From NCBI GenBank assembly GCA_937124585.1, contig CAKZKT010000155.1, positions 1 to 48,988 of the forward strand: a stretch of 48,988 bases of DNA, in the 5' to 3' direction. Below are positions 9,319 through 18,999 of the stretch, in pieces. The notes below the pieces were generated by a model. It searched no databases. It was given only the letters and a program-made list of their open reading frames with translations, and was not told the origin of the DNA. The translations under genes were made by a program, and so were the position numbers. How positions within the stretch are numbered: position 1 is the stretch's first letter; every line of letters begins with the position of its first letter. This stretch comes from an uncultured Anaerolineae bacterium. Lineage in GTDB: Bacteria; Chloroflexota; Anaerolineae; CG2-30-64-16.

Positions 9319-10040
9319 GCCCAGTCCTCCTCGCGCATGATGGTGAGGTACGGCAGGAACTGCCGTTTCTTCGTCATCTCGGCAGTAGCGCGGCCCTTCT
9401 CGGCCAGCGCGCCGGTGGGGCAGACGTTGACGCATTTGCCGCAGCCCGTGCACGATTCGGACGTGCCCCACGGCTGATCCAGATCAATGATGACGCGCGA
9501 CTCGGTGCCGCGGCCGCGCACGTCCCAGGTGTGCGCGCCCTCGATCTCGTCGCACACACGCACGCAGCGCGTGCAGAGGATGCAGCGGTCGTGATCGAGG
9601 ATGAAGCGTTCGTGCGACGCGTCGAACGGCAGCTTCGGGTGGAGATAAGGCATGCGCACATGCGTGACGCCCAGCTTCTGCGCCACGCGCTGGAGCTCAC
9701 AGTGGCCGTTGGAGACGCACACCGCGCAGACGTGATTGCGTTCGGCGAACATCATCTCGACGATCATCTGGCGGTATTTGCGCAGCCGCTCGTTGTTGGT
9801 GGTGACAACCATGCCTTCGGCCACCTCGGTCGTGCAGGCGGGCAGCAGACGGCGTTGGCCCTGGACCTCGACCAGGCAGAGACGGCACGCGCCGATGTTG
9901 GAAAGGCCCTCGACGTGGCACATGTAGGGGATGTAGATGCCGGCCTCGCGCGCAACTTGCATGATCGTCTGGCCCTGCTGGGCGCTGACGTCTTTGCCGT
10001 CAATGACCAGCGTCACGATCTTCACGTTTTGATTCGCCAT
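9315..10040 (-). CDS. hoxU: Hydrogenase diaphorase iron-sulfur subunit HoxU
   Basis: This 241-residue NuoG-N-terminus-like protein wires HoxY to the HoxF diaphorase. Domains in order: a plant-type [2Fe-2S] domain ([15 protein letters not shown]), the His/Cys3 [4Fe-4S] site ([12 protein letters not shown]), and a two-cluster ferredoxin domain ([11 protein letters not shown] and [15 protein letters not shown]). All cluster ligands appear intact. Two adjacent ATGs (10043 and 10040) overlap the hoxF stop; ATG 10040 was chosen, and the choice changes only one residue. Its 3' end overlaps hoxY by four bases. Confidence 0.95.
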   Translation of the reverse strand: MANQNVKIVTLVIDGKDVSAQQGQTIMQVAREAGIYIPYMCHVEGLSNIGACRLCLVEVQGQRRLLPACTTEVAEGMVVTTNNERLRKYRQMIVEMMFAERNHVCAVCVSNGHCELQRVAQKLGVTHVRMPYLHPKLPFDASHERFILDHDRCILCTRCVRVCDEIEGAHTWDVRGRGTESRVIIDLDQPWGTSESCTGCGKCVNVCPTGALAEKGRATAEMTKKRQFLPYLTIMREEDWA

Positions 10041-11689
10041 CATGCCACCTCTTTCTCAGGGTCGGCGACCATCTCGCATTTGCCCGCCGGACAGGTGCGC
10101 CCTGCGATGTGCGCGAGGTACTCGTCCCGGAAGTAGCGCAACGTGGAGGAGACGGGATTGGGCGCAGACTGGCCGAGGCCGCACAGGCTGGTGTTGCGCA
10201 CCATGTCGCACAGGTCTTCGAGCAGCTGCAGGTCTTCGGCCGTGGCCAGCCCTTTGGTGATGCGGGTCAGCAGGCCGTACATCTGCGCAGTGCCCACCCG
10301 ACAGGGCACGCACTTGCCGCACGATTCGGTCATGCAGAATTCCATGAAGTAGCGGGCGACGTCCACCATGCAGGCGGTGTCGGCCATGACGATCATGCCG
10401 CCGGAGCCCATGATCGAGCCGAGTTTGGTCAGCGACTCGTAGTCCACCGGCATGTCCAGGTACTGTTCGGGGACGCAGCCGCCGGAAGGCCCGCCGGTCT
10501 GTACGGCCTTGAAGCGGCCGCCGTTGGGGATGCCGCCGCCGATGTCGAAGACCACATCGCGCAGCGTGAGGCCCATGGGCACTTCGACCAGGCCGGTGTT
10601 CTGGACATCGCCGGCCAGCGCGAAGACCTTGGTGCCCTTGCTCTTCTCGGTGCCGATGGCCGCGAACCAGGCGCCGCCTTTGCGGATAATCGGCGCGATG
10701 TTGGCGAAGGTCTCGACGTTGTTGATCAGGGTCGGCTTGCCGTAGAGGCCCGATTCGGCCGGGTAGGGCGGCCGGGGCCGCGGCTGGCCGCGCTTGCCCT
10801 CGATGGAGGCCATCAGCGCGGTCTCTTCGCCGCAGACGAACGCGCCCGCGCCCAGGCGGACCGCAATGCTGAAGTCGAAGGTGGTGCCGCCGATCTCGTT
10901 GCCGAGCAGGCCGGCGCGTTCGGCCTGGCGGATGGCCGCGCGCAGGCGCTGAATGGCCAGCGGGTATTCCGCGCGCACGTAGATGAAGCCCCGGTTGGCG
11001 CCCACCGCATAGCCGGCGATCGCCATCCCCTCGATCACCCGGTGCGGGTCGCTTTCCAGCACGCTGCGATCCATGAACGCGCCCGGATCGCCCTCGTCGG
11101 CGTTGCAGATGACGTATTTCTGGCCGCCGCCATCGGCCTTCGCCACCGTGCTCCATTTCAGGCCAGTGGGATAGCCCGCGCCGCCCCGACCGCGCAGGCC
11201 GCTCTCGGTCACTTCACGGATCACCTCGGCCGGCGTCATCTCGTGCAGCGCGTACAGCAGCGCCTGGTAGCCGTCCGCGGCGATGTAGTCCTCGATGCGT
11301 TCGGGGTCAATGCGGCCGGAGTTTTCCAGCACGATCTTCTGCTGCCGGGCGAAGAAGGGCATCTCAGCGGAAAGGTACAACCGTTCGGCCGGCCGGTCGC
11401 CCAGGCGATCTATGATTCCGCCGGCGTCTTCAGGCGTGACGTTGCGGCAGTAAGCGTCGTCCACCGCGATCAGCGGGCCGACGCTGCACAAACCCAAACA
11501 GCCAACGCCCTTGACCTGACAGGTGTGTTTCAGGCCGCGCGCTTCGACTTCTGCCTGAAGCGCGGCCTTGACTTTGTCGCTGCCGGCCGAGAGGCAGCCC
11601 GCAGCCACGCACACGCGGATGGTGTGCCGGAAGGCAGCTTGCTTCTCTCGCTCTTCAGCAGCACGTTGGAGCAACTCTTCAAGCGTCAT
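10040..11689 (-). CDS. hoxF: Hydrogenase diaphorase flavoprotein HoxF (NADH-binding)
   Basis: This 549-residue subunit exchanges electrons with NAD(H) through FMN. It starts with a thioredoxin-like [2Fe-2S] domain ([12 protein letters not shown], then [12 protein letters not shown]), continues with the NuoF-like FMN/NADH core ([15 protein letters not shown] and [15 protein letters not shown]), and ends with the [4Fe-4S] motif [13 protein letters not shown] plus a distal Cys in SLCGLGQ. A NuoE-like domain fused to a NuoF-like core is typical of HoxF, and a separate HoxE is encoded just upstream. ATG 11689 (MTLEELL) lies in the ATGA overlap with hoxE. A slightly longer start at 11701 would add four residues. 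Confidence 0.95.
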   Translation of the reverse strand: MTLEELLQRAAEEREKQAAFRHTIRVCVAAGCLSAGSDKVKAALQAEVEARGLKHTCQVKGVGCLGLCSVGPLIAVDDAYCRNVTPEDAGGIIDRLGDRPAERLYLSAEMPFFARQQKIVLENSGRIDPERIEDYIAADGYQALLYALHEMTPAEVIREVTESGLRGRGGAGYPTGLKWSTVAKADGGGQKYVICNADEGDPGAFMDRSVLESDPHRVIEGMAIAGYAVGANRGFIYVRAEYPLAIQRLRAAIRQAERAGLLGNEIGGTTFDFSIAVRLGAGAFVCGEETALMASIEGKRGQPRPRPPYPAESGLYGKPTLINNVETFANIAPIIRKGGAWFAAIGTEKSKGTKVFALAGDVQNTGLVEVPMGLTLRDVVFDIGGGIPNGGRFKAVQTGGPSGGCVPEQYLDMPVDYESLTKLGSIMGSGGMIVMADTACMVDVARYFMEFCMTESCGKCVPCRVGTAQMYGLLTRITKGLATAEDLQLLEDLCDMVRNTSLCGLGQSAPNPVSSTLRYFRDEYLAHIAGRTCPAGKCEMVADPEKEVA

Positions 11690-12186
11690 GGTGCCACCCA
11701 CTTCTCAAGGCGCTCAAGGACGGCGCCAGCCTCTTGCTTGCCGGCCACTTCGCCGTCATAGACGACGGCCGCGGCCAGGCCGCACGCACCCAGGCAGCGG
11801 GCGGTCAGCACCGACACCTGGCCGTCGGCCGTGGTCTCGCCGGGCTTCACGCCGTAAGCTTGCTGAATCGAATCCAAAATCTGGTTGGCGCCTTTGATGT
11901 AACACGCCGTGCCCGTGCAGATCACGCACGTGTGCTTGCCTGCCGGCTTGAGGCGGAAGAAATGATAAAAGGTCGCCACGCCGTAGGCGCGGCTCAACGG
12001 CACGCGCAGCGCGACTGCAACATAACGCAGTGCATCGTCGTCCAGATAACCGAACGACTCCTGCACCGTGTGAAGCGTCTCGATGAGCGCATCGTGGCGG
12101 TTGCCGTTGCGCCGCATCGTCGCCTGCACCACCTTCCACCGCTTGTCGTCCGATGGCGGGGTCGGCTTCGCGAAATCCAGTGGCAT
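11686..12186 (-). CDS. hoxE: Hydrogenase subunit HoxE ([2Fe-2S], NuoE-like)
   Basis: This 166-residue thioredoxin-fold iron-sulfur protein is the first gene of the hox operon. Helical N-terminal residues are followed by [11 protein letters not shown] and [10 protein letters not shown], which hold the four [2Fe-2S] cysteines. HoxE occurs in the five-subunit bidirectional hydrogenases of Cyanobacteria and Chloroflexota but not in the classical four-subunit Ralstonia enzyme, so the complex here is the HoxEFUYH type. The start ATG 12186 has GGAGG nine bases upstream. The 3' end overlaps hoxF by four bases. Confidence 0.95.
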   Translation of the reverse strand: MPLDFAKPTPPSDDKRWKVVQATMRRNGNRHDALIETLHTVQESFGYLDDDALRYVAVALRVPLSRAYGVATFYHFFRLKPAGKHTCVICTGTACYIKGANQILDSIQQAYGVKPGETTADGQVSVLTARCLGACGLAAAVVYDGEVAGKQEAGAVLERLEKWVAP

Positions 12187-12552
12187 GCAGTATGTTCCTC
12201 CAGGTTTTCTACGGGTTTGCGCGGGGTTTCAACGCGCCAGAAGATCATCGGGCCTTGTTCAGCCGGTCGCTGATCTTCTAGCGTGAATTCTTGCACAAAA
12301 TCGGGGCAAGGTGAATGACGTAGATCATGCGCGGCCGCAACCGGCAGGTGAACTGCGCCTCCCCGCGCGGAACCGGCCTGCGCCGGCCGATCGGTCGGCG
12401 CAGGCAGCCGGCTCGACTGTGCCGGGGCTTCCAGGCGGACGGGCCGGCCGGGAAACGCAGCGGTCGCGTCGCGCTCCAGAGCAACAACGCGGCGACGACC
12501 CCGGGGGCGGTCCAGGCCGACAGCGAGACGGCGGGGATGGATGCTTACCGCC
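12187..12552. other. hox upstream region with palindromes
   Basis: No gene is supported in these 366 bases; open frames here are short and arginine-rich. They contain the hoxE leader, the 9-base inverted repeat listed separately, and a 30-base imperfect palindrome at 12376-12405 (CTGCGCCG, then CGATCG at the centre, then CGGCGCAG). A weak minus-strand promoter candidate is TTCACC, 17 bases, AAGAAT (about 12320-12290). The palindrome could be an operator or the end of an upstream transcript. Confidence 0.45.
12239..12279. repeat. Inverted repeat in the hox leader
   Basis: AGAAGATCA (12239-12247) and TGATCTTCT (12271-12279) are perfect 9-base inverted arms separated by 23 bases, 52-92 bases before the hoxE start. 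They could be a two-half-site operator for a dimeric regulator or an RNA stem in the 5' leader. No known consensus was recognised. Confidence 0.5.
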
Positions 12553-13425
12553 TCAGATGTCAACGCCCAGCCATCGGCGGATCAGATAACCGATCACGAA
12601 ACTGAAAGCAGCCACACCCAGGCTCACCCCGGCCATTTCGAGAAAACGGCGGCGGAAGCTTTCGCCCCAGGCCACCGCTACGTAGTAGTTGAAGACCGCG
12701 ATGATGGCGACCGCCGTCGCCAGGGCGATGGCCAGGCACACGAGGTAATTGTCCAGGAGCAGATAGGGCAGGATCAGGAACGCCACCGTCAGGATGTAGG
12801 TGAGGCCCGTGTAGACCGCCGCGCGCAACGGGTTCTTTTCGGTTTGTTCCGAGCGCGTGGACAGATACTCCGAGGCCCCCATGGACACCGAGGCGGAGAT
12901 CCCGGTGATCAGCCCTGACAGGGCGATCAGCTGCGTGTTTTGGAAGGCCAGCGTCAAGCCGGCCAGCGCGCCCGTCAGTTCCACCAATGCATCGTTCAGG
13001 CCCAGGACTACCGATCCGACGTAGCGCAACCGCTCCTCGTCCAGCATGCCCAGCAGTTGCTCCTCGTGTTCTTCCTCCTCGGCCCGAATGGCGGCTGCCT
13101 CCGACAGGGAACGGGCGATCTCGGCATAGCTCAGCTGCGCGCGCTCCTCGCCTTGTTCCAGCAGCTTGATGGCGAAGGTGAAGCCCAGCACGCGGGCGAC
13201 CAGGGCGAAGAGCCAGACCCTAAGCCGGTTCGGCGCGATATCGCGCCGCGTGTAGCGCTTCCAGGTCTGATAGTGGCCTAGCTCAGCGGTGGCCATCTGT
13301 TCGATCACGCGGCGGTTCTGGCCGACGGGCATCATTCCGGCAATGCGTTTGTACGTGTGGTGGCCGGTGATCTCGTGCTCCTGAACGGCCACCAGGCGTT
13401 TCAACAGATCAGGGCTGAGTTCCAT
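12553..13425 (-). CDS. Ferritin-like / VIT1-type membrane iron transporter
   Basis: This 290-residue protein has an N-terminal helical ferritin/erythrin-like domain (about 1-135) with QEHEITGHHTYKR, TAELGHYQTWKR and EEEEHEEQLLGML as likely metal-binding Glu/His clusters. A VIT1/CCC1-type membrane domain follows, with GLNDALVELTGALAGL, GASEYLSTR and several hydrophobic helices to the end. Such fusions bind ferrous iron or manganese and move it across the membrane to detoxify metal. Two ATGs six bases apart are possible. GGAGGG (13438-13433) is 1 base from ATG 13431 but 7 from ATG 13425, so the latter was chosen. Proximity to an iron-rich hydrogenase operon may be coincidental. Confidence 0.85.
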   Translation of the reverse strand: MELSPDLLKRLVAVQEHEITGHHTYKRIAGMMPVGQNRRVIEQMATAELGHYQTWKRYTRRDIAPNRLRVWLFALVARVLGFTFAIKLLEQGEERAQLSYAEIARSLSEAAAIRAEEEEHEEQLLGMLDEERLRYVGSVVLGLNDALVELTGALAGLTLAFQNTQLIALSGLITGISASVSMGASEYLSTRSEQTEKNPLRAAVYTGLTYILTVAFLILPYLLLDNYLVCLAIALATAVAIIAVFNYYVAVAWGESFRRRFLEMAGVSLGVAAFSFVIGYLIRRWLGVDI

Positions 13426-13556
13426 GGACATTCCCTCCTGTGCGTCCTGAGCATTCTCTATCGTGAGCGCACCGGGCCGCCTGAGCAGCGCGGTCGCGGT
13501 GAACGAACCAGGGAGATATCAAGTTGCCTTCACTGCCTGTCGGCGGGTGGCGCGTT

Positions 13557-14603
13557 TCAGCGCGTCTCGGTCACCTTGTGCAGCCCGCGCGGCCGATCCA
13601 CGTCCAGATCGCGCACGTGGGCCAGCGACATGGCGAAGAGCTGTCCCGGCACGATGCTGATGAGGGGCGAGACCCATTCCGGCACGCTGACGGGCAGACG
13701 AAAAGGGGTGCGAGCCAGCGTGAGCGTCTCATCGTCGTCGCTGATGGCGATCACTTCGGCCCCGCGCGCCCGTAGCGAGCCGATGAAGGCGCGCATTTCG
13801 GGCAACATGTGGCCGGAAGGCGCAATCACGAGCGTTGGGAAGGCCTGTTCGATCAGCGCAATCGGGCCGTGCATGAAGTCGGCGCTGCTGTACGGCTCGG
13901 CGACGATGTAGTTCAGCTCTTTGATCTTCAGCGCGGTCTCGAACGCGGTGGCATAATTATAGCCGCGGCCGATCACCACGCAGACGCGCATGTAGCGGTA
14001 GCGTTCGGCCAGGCGCAAGACCTTGGGCGCCAGGCCCAGGGTCTGCGCCACCTGGTCGGGGATGGCGTGCAGGGTGCGACGCATCTCGTGGTCGTCGGCC
14101 AGCGCGGCGCTCAGCAGGGCGATGGCAGCCAGCTCCGCGCTGTAGGTCTTGGTGGCGGCTACGGCCTGTTCGATCCCGGCGTGCAGGGCGATGACATGGT
14201 CGGCGGCCTGGCCCAGATCGGAATCGGGGAAATTGGTGATCGCGGCGGTCAGCGCGCCCTGGCGCCGCGCTTCGGCGACGACCGACACGATATCCGGGCT
14301 CCGGCCACTCTGGCTGATGCCGATCACCAGGGCGCTATCATAGCGCGGGGGCCGGCCGTAGATCGTGTGCAGGCTCGGCGTCGCCAGCCCCACCGGCAGG
14401 CCGTTCACCGCGCCGAGCAGATATTGGGCATAGCGGCCGGCGTTGTCGCTGGTGCCGCGGCCCGCGATGACGCAGTGGGTGATATGCCGGTCGCGGATCG
14501 CTTCTGCCAGCCGCGCGATGGCCGCAGCCTCTTCGCGCAAAAGTGTGGCCAGGACGGCCGGCTGTTCATGGATCTCCTGGTAGATGTGGGTTTGTTCGAG
14601 CAT
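13557..14603 (-). CDS. SIS-domain amino-sugar isomerase/deaminase (probable GlcN-6-P deaminase)
   Basis: This 348-residue protein has two SIS domains like the isomerase half of GlmS, without the glutaminase domain. Signatures are [30 protein letters not shown] (phosphosugar-binding Ser-rich loop), [35 protein letters not shown] and the C-terminal [15 protein letters not shown]. Stand-alone proteins of this type (AgaS/NagB-II) deaminate glucosamine-6-phosphate to fructose-6-phosphate and ammonia. The gene directly follows nagA in the same direction, which fits the next catabolic step. Other options are a frlB-type deglycase or a tagatose/galactosamine deaminase. Confidence 0.82.
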   Translation of the reverse strand: MLEQTHIYQEIHEQPAVLATLLREEAAAIARLAEAIRDRHITHCVIAGRGTSDNAGRYAQYLLGAVNGLPVGLATPSLHTIYGRPPRYDSALVIGISQSGRSPDIVSVVAEARRQGALTAAITNFPDSDLGQAADHVIALHAGIEQAVAATKTYSAELAAIALLSAALADDHEMRRTLHAIPDQVAQTLGLAPKVLRLAERYRYMRVCVVIGRGYNYATAFETALKIKELNYIVAEPYSSADFMHGPIALIEQAFPTLVIAPSGHMLPEMRAFIGSLRARGAEVIAISDDDETLTLARTPFRLPVSVPEWVSPLISIVPGQLFAMSLAHVRDLDVDRPRGLHKVTETR

Positions 14604-14712
14604 GATTGTCCTCTGAACGTGTCATGTGTCGCGCGATCCGGCGCGTAACCTGCCGGATTGGGGTGGCCGGCTGACCGGCTGCCCGATCCGGCAGCGCCAT
14701 CCGCCGGCTGTA

Positions 14713-15873
14713 TCACAGATCGGTGGCCGACCAGGCGACCGCGCCTCTGGCGATCGTGGTGATGGGATGGAGGTCGGCGCTCAGGAGCACCAGGTCGGCG
14801 ATCATCCCCGGCCGGATGCGGCCTCGCTCATGGCCGATGCCCAGCAGATCGGCCGGCGTGGTCGTGACGGTGGCCAGCGCGTCGGCCGCACGGCAGCCGG
14901 TGAACGCGATCAGGTTGCGCACGGCCTGATCTGGCGAAAGGATGCTGCCGGCGAGCGTGCTGTCGGCCAGGCGGGCATCTCGCTGCGAGACGATCACTTC
15001 GAGATCGTTAAGCCGGTAGCGACCCGGCGCCATGCCCAGGGCAGCCATGGCATCGCTCACCAGGCTGACGCCGGCCGGGCCTTTGACGGCCCAAACGACG
15101 GCGATCAGCCCGGGATGGACGTGAATGCCATCGGCGATCAGGCCGACGACCTGCCCCGATGTGGCGAGCAACGCGCCGGCGAGGCCCGGCTCGCGATGGC
15201 CCAGTGTCGGCATGGCATTGAACAGATGGGTACCGTAGCGTGTGCCGGCGGCGAAGCCGGCCTGTGCCTGGGCATAGGTGGCCGTCGAGTGTCCGGCGCT
15301 CACCACCACCCCCTGGCCGACCAGATGTCGGATCGCTTCCAGGCTGCCCGGCAGTTCCGGCGCCAGGGTGACGAGGCGGACACTGGTGGCAGGCGACCAG
15401 TCGGCGATCAGGCTCATATCGGGCGGTCGCAAATAGGCCGGGTTATGGGCGCCTTTTTTGTAGGGATTGAGGAAGGGGCCTTCCACGTGCAGGCCCAAAG
15501 CCGCGGCCCCTCGGAATCCTGCCGGCGCGCCGGCTGCCAGGACACGCCGCGCCTGGGCGATCCGCGCCGACGGCGAGGTGATGACGGTGGGCAGGAAGGC
15601 GGTGACGCCGTAGCGCGGCAACTGTGCGGCGACGCGCCAGATGGAATCCGGATCGGCGGTGAAGTCGTCCCCGAACGCGCCGTTGATCTGAAGATCAATG
15701 AACCCAGGCGCCAGCAGCAGACCGCGCGCCTCGAGGAGCTCGGCGCCGGGCATCGGCGGCGCGTCGGCTGCCCGGCCGACCCAGGCGATCCGGTCCGCCT
15801 CGATGCACACTGCGCCGTTCTCGATCGTCTGTTCCGGCGTCAGAATCGTGGCGCCGCGGATGATGAAGGTCAT
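14713..15873 (-). CDS. nagA: N-acetylglucosamine-6-phosphate deacetylase
   Basis: This 386-residue amidohydrolase converts GlcNAc-6-P to GlcN-6-P plus acetate in the cytoplasm. It has the expected [26 protein letters not shown] (metal Glu), VVSAGHST and [16 protein letters not shown] (metal His), ADGIHVHP and the catalytic Asp in [13 protein letters not shown] instead of HxH after the first strand points to the E. coli-like single-metal variant. It sits between the anSME gene and the SIS deaminase on the minus strand. A small hairpin (GCTGCC at 14678-14683, GGCAGC at 14690-14695) lies between nagA and the deaminase and may tune relative expression. Confidence 0.93.
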   Translation of the reverse strand: MTFIIRGATILTPEQTIENGAVCIEADRIAWVGRAADAPPMPGAELLEARGLLLAPGFIDLQINGAFGDDFTADPDSIWRVAAQLPRYGVTAFLPTVITSPSARIAQARRVLAAGAPAGFRGAAALGLHVEGPFLNPYKKGAHNPAYLRPPDMSLIADWSPATSVRLVTLAPELPGSLEAIRHLVGQGVVVSAGHSTATYAQAQAGFAAGTRYGTHLFNAMPTLGHREPGLAGALLATSGQVVGLIADGIHVHPGLIAVVWAVKGPAGVSLVSDAMAALGMAPGRYRLNDLEVIVSQRDARLADSTLAGSILSPDQAVRNLIAFTGCRAADALATVTTTPADLLGIGHERGRIRPGMIADLVLLSADLHPITTIARGAVAWSATDL

Positions 15874-15927
15874 GGAGAGCAGTTCCTTGTGTCAGTCATC
15901 GTGTGCGCGCTCGCGACCGTTTTCCGT

Positions 15928-17343
15928 TCAGGATGCCGGCCTGTCTGAAGTGATCGCGCCTGGCCAGCCATGGCACTGCTTGAACTTTTTGCCGCTGCCG
16001 CAGGGGCACGGATCGTTGCGGCCGGCCCGGGCAAAGGCTGTTCGCATCTGAGCTTCCTCGGCCGCCAGGATCTGCATGATCTCGGCCGGGGGGCGCCGGC
16101 GGCGCAGCAGATCGGCCATGATGCGCATCGGCCGATCCACATGGGTGAAGAAGGCCTTGTAGCCCGCGCAGAGATAGTTCAGCCCCGGTTCGCCGTCCGG
16201 CGTCAGGATGAAGCGATTGCGCGGACATTCGCCGTGACAGGCGAAGCGCACCGGACACTCCAGGCAATAGCGCGGCAGGGCAGCGCGTTTGTCGGCGCCG
16301 AATGCGCGCTGCTTGGGCGACGCCACCAGCTCGATCAGCGGCGTGTCGAGGATGTTGCCCAGAAAGTAATCCGGCTCGACATAATGATCGCAGGCATACA
16401 GGTCGCCGTTGTGTTCCAGCGCCAGCGCGTTCCCGCACGTCTCGGCAAAGATGCACAGGGCCGGCGCCGCGCCGACCCATGACGCCAGCGCCGCGTCGAA
16501 CATCTGCACGAAGATCGTGCCCACGTCTCGGCGCACCCACTCGTCGAAGATGGCGATCAGGAAGCGGCCCCACTGCTCGGCTGTGACCGAGCGCTCGGTC
16601 ACCAGGCTGCCGGCCTGCCGATACAGCGGCCGACTGCCGTGACGGCGATCGCCCCACCCTTCGTTGGCGATGGAGAGTGTCTCGGCCGTGGCCCGCTCGA
16701 CAATGGGAATGAACTGGATGAATTGCGCGCCGACCTCATCCCGGAAGAAGCGATAGACTTCCAGCGGATAGGGCGCGTTGGCAGCGTGGACGGTGCAGAG
16801 AATGTTGAACTCCACCTGCCGGGCCTGCATCAGACGGGCCGCAGCCATCACCCTGGCGAAAGTGGGTGCGCCGCCTTTGTCCACCCGATAGGCATCGTGC
16901 ATGGCGCGCGGTCCGTCGAGCGAGAGGCCGATCAGAAAGTTGTGCTCGCGGAAGAAATCGCACCACGCCTCATCGAGCAGCGTGCCGTTGGTCTGGAGCG
17001 CGTATTCGATGCGGGCATTGGGGGGCGCATATTTCTGCGCCAGGCTGACCGCGCGGCGGACGAAATCCAGGCCCATCAGGGTCGGCTCGCCGCCCTGGAA
17101 GGCCAGCGACACCTCTGGCCCGCTCTGGCCCGCGATCATCTGCCGGATGTAGGCTTCGAGCGTCTCATCGGACATCCGGAAGCAGCTATGGGGATAGAGG
17201 GCCTCTTTGGACAGGAAGAAGCAATATTTGCAATCCAGATTGCACAGCGCGCCGGTCGGCTTGGCCAGCACGTGGAAATAGGGCGGCGCGTTGGCTGGCC
17301 GGCCGACCGATTGCGACGCCGTCTCGTGTCTCTCTGCGTCCAT
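15928..17343 (-). CDS. Anaerobic sulfatase-maturating enzyme (radical SAM/SPASM) with SEC-C tail
   Basis: This 471-residue radical SAM enzyme would convert the active-site Cys (or Ser) of type I sulfatases to formylglycine without oxygen. The cluster motif is CNLDCKYC (Cys34, 38, 41), followed by AFQGGEPTLMG, and a SPASM-type region with FAETCGNALALEHNGDLYACD and RYCLECPVRFACHGECPRNR. The last 30 residues form a zinc-binding SEC-C motif (NDPCPCGSGKKFKQCHG), an add-on not part of the minimal enzyme. Start ATG 17343 lies 4 bases after the pgi stop with GGTGAG just before; an earlier ATG at 17379 would overlap pgi. Two CxPxR sulfatases at 44-48 kb are likely clients, although they are in another operon. 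Confidence 0.9.
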   Translation of the reverse strand: MDAERHETASQSVGRPANAPPYFHVLAKPTGALCNLDCKYCFFLSKEALYPHSCFRMSDETLEAYIRQMIAGQSGPEVSLAFQGGEPTLMGLDFVRRAVSLAQKYAPPNARIEYALQTNGTLLDEAWCDFFREHNFLIGLSLDGPRAMHDAYRVDKGGAPTFARVMAAARLMQARQVEFNILCTVHAANAPYPLEVYRFFRDEVGAQFIQFIPIVERATAETLSIANEGWGDRRHGSRPLYRQAGSLVTERSVTAEQWGRFLIAIFDEWVRRDVGTIFVQMFDAALASWVGAAPALCIFAETCGNALALEHNGDLYACDHYVEPDYFLGNILDTPLIELVASPKQRAFGADKRAALPRYCLECPVRFACHGECPRNRFILTPDGEPGLNYLCAGYKAFFTHVDRPMRIMADLLRRRRPPAEIMQILAAEEAQMRTAFARAGRNDPCPCGSGKKFKQCHGWPGAITSDRPAS

Positions 17344-17347
17344 CTGC

Positions 17348-18997
17348 TCACCCGGCTCGCCGCAGTGCCTTGTACGCATTGATCAGGCCGTTCGTCGAAG
17401 CATCGTGCGTGACGACCGGTGCATCGTCGGCCAGCTCGGGCAGGATGGCGTTGGCGAGCTGTTTGCCCAGCTCGACGCCCATCTGGTCGAACGAGTTGAG
17501 CCGCCAGATGACCCCCTGCGTGAAGATCTTGTGCTCGTAGAGCGCGATCAGGCGGCCCAGGGTGCGGGGAGTCAGTTTGCGGAACAGGAAGGAATTGGTC
17601 GGCCGGTTGCCCTCGAACGTTTTGGCCGCCACGAGCAGCTCCAGCTTCTCGGCCGGCACGCCCTGGCGCACCAGTTCGCTGCGCACCTCCTCGGCCGTCT
17701 TGCCGCGCATCAGCGCCTCGGTTTGCGCGAAGAAGTTGGCGAGCAGCAGTGTGTGGTGCTGGCCCAGCGGGTTGTGGCTCTGGGCCGGCGCCAGGAAGTC
17801 ACACGGGATCAGTTTGGTGCCCTGGTGGATCAGCTGATAGAAGGCGTGCTGACCGTTCGTGCCGGGCTGGCCCCAGATGATCGGCCCGGTCTCATAATTC
17901 ACCCGCCGGCCGTCGCGCGTCACGCTTTTGCCGTTGCTCTCCATGTCGCCCTGCTGGAAATAGGCCGGGAAGAGAGCGAGATATTCGTCGTAGGGCAGGA
18001 TGGCGTGGCTCTGCGCGCCCCAGAAGTTATTGTACCACACCCCCAGCAACCCCATGATGACCGGGATGTTGCGCTCGAACGGCGTCGTCCGGAAATGCTC
18101 GTCCACGTCGTGCGCGCCGGCCAGCAGCTCCTCGAAGCGCTCGAAGCCGATGGCGATGGCGATGGAAAGCCCGATCGCCGACCAGAGCGAATAGCGGCCG
18201 CCGACCCAGTCCCAGAATTCGAACATGTTCTGCGGGTCAATGCCGAAGCGCGTCACCGCGGCCGTGTTGGTCGAGAGTGCGACGAAATGCCTGGCGATGG
18301 CGCGCTCATCTCGCGCCGCTTCCAGGAACCAGGCGCGCGCGGTGCCGGCATTCGCCATCGTCTCCTGCGTCGTGAAGGTCTTGGACGCCACCAGAAAGAG
18401 GGTGGTCGCCGGCTCAACCCGCTTCAGCGTCTCCGCGATGTCGGTGCCGTCCACGTTGGAGACGAAGTGAAAGCGTAGGTCGGATTTGACATAAGGCGTG
18501 AGGGCGCGCACCACCATCTTCGGCCCGAGATCCGATCCGCCGATGCCGATGTTGACCACGTCGCGGATCGGTTCGCCGGTATAGCCGCGCCAGGCGGCCG
18601 AGCGGACCGCCTCGCTGAAGTGGCGCATCTTCGCCAGCACGCGGTTGACCTCGGGCATCACATCGGCGCCGTCCACGAAGATGGGCCGATTCGAGCGATT
18701 GCGCAGCGCGATGTGCAGGACGGCGCGCTCCTCGGTGGTGTTGATCTTCTGGCCGCTGAACATGGCCGCGATCGCGTCGGCGAGGCCGGCCTGGCGGGCG
18801 AGGTCAAAGAGGAACGCCATGGTTTCCTCGGTGATGCGATTTTTGGCGTAGTCGAAGAGGATATCGTCGAAGCGCAGCGAAAAGCGCGCGAACCGCTGCG
18901 GGTCGGCTGCGAACAGGTCGCGCATATGGACGCCGGCCAGATGGGCCTGATGGCGGGCGAGCGCCTGCCAGGCCGGCAGGTCGGTAGGCAGGGTCAT
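17348..18997 (-). CDS. pgi: Glucose-6-phosphate isomerase
   Basis: This 549-residue protein interconverts glucose-6-P and fructose-6-P. Recognisable segments are [45 protein letters not shown] and [17 protein letters not shown], the last covering PGI signature sequence. The length is that of the full bacterial/eukaryotic-type enzyme. ATG 18997 ([13 protein letters not shown]) has GGAGAG seven bases upstream; the longer open frame overlaps pyk and is not protein-like. The gene begins 2 bases after the pyk stop and ends 4 bases before the anSME start, so all three are very likely co-transcribed. It would take fructose-6-P from amino-sugar breakdown in either direction. Confidence 0.96.
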   Translation of the reverse strand: MTLPTDLPAWQALARHQAHLAGVHMRDLFAADPQRFARFSLRFDDILFDYAKNRITEETMAFLFDLARQAGLADAIAAMFSGQKINTTEERAVLHIALRNRSNRPIFVDGADVMPEVNRVLAKMRHFSEAVRSAAWRGYTGEPIRDVVNIGIGGSDLGPKMVVRALTPYVKSDLRFHFVSNVDGTDIAETLKRVEPATTLFLVASKTFTTQETMANAGTARAWFLEAARDERAIARHFVALSTNTAAVTRFGIDPQNMFEFWDWVGGRYSLWSAIGLSIAIAIGFERFEELLAGAHDVDEHFRTTPFERNIPVIMGLLGVWYNNFWGAQSHAILPYDEYLALFPAYFQQGDMESNGKSVTRDGRRVNYETGPIIWGQPGTNGQHAFYQLIHQGTKLIPCDFLAPAQSHNPLGQHHTLLLANFFAQTEALMRGKTAEEVRSELVRQGVPAEKLELLVAAKTFEGNRPTNSFLFRKLTPRTLGRLIALYEHKIFTQGVIWRLNSFDQMGVELGKQLANAILPELADDAPVVTHDASTNGLINAYKALRRAG

Positions 18998-18999
18998 GG

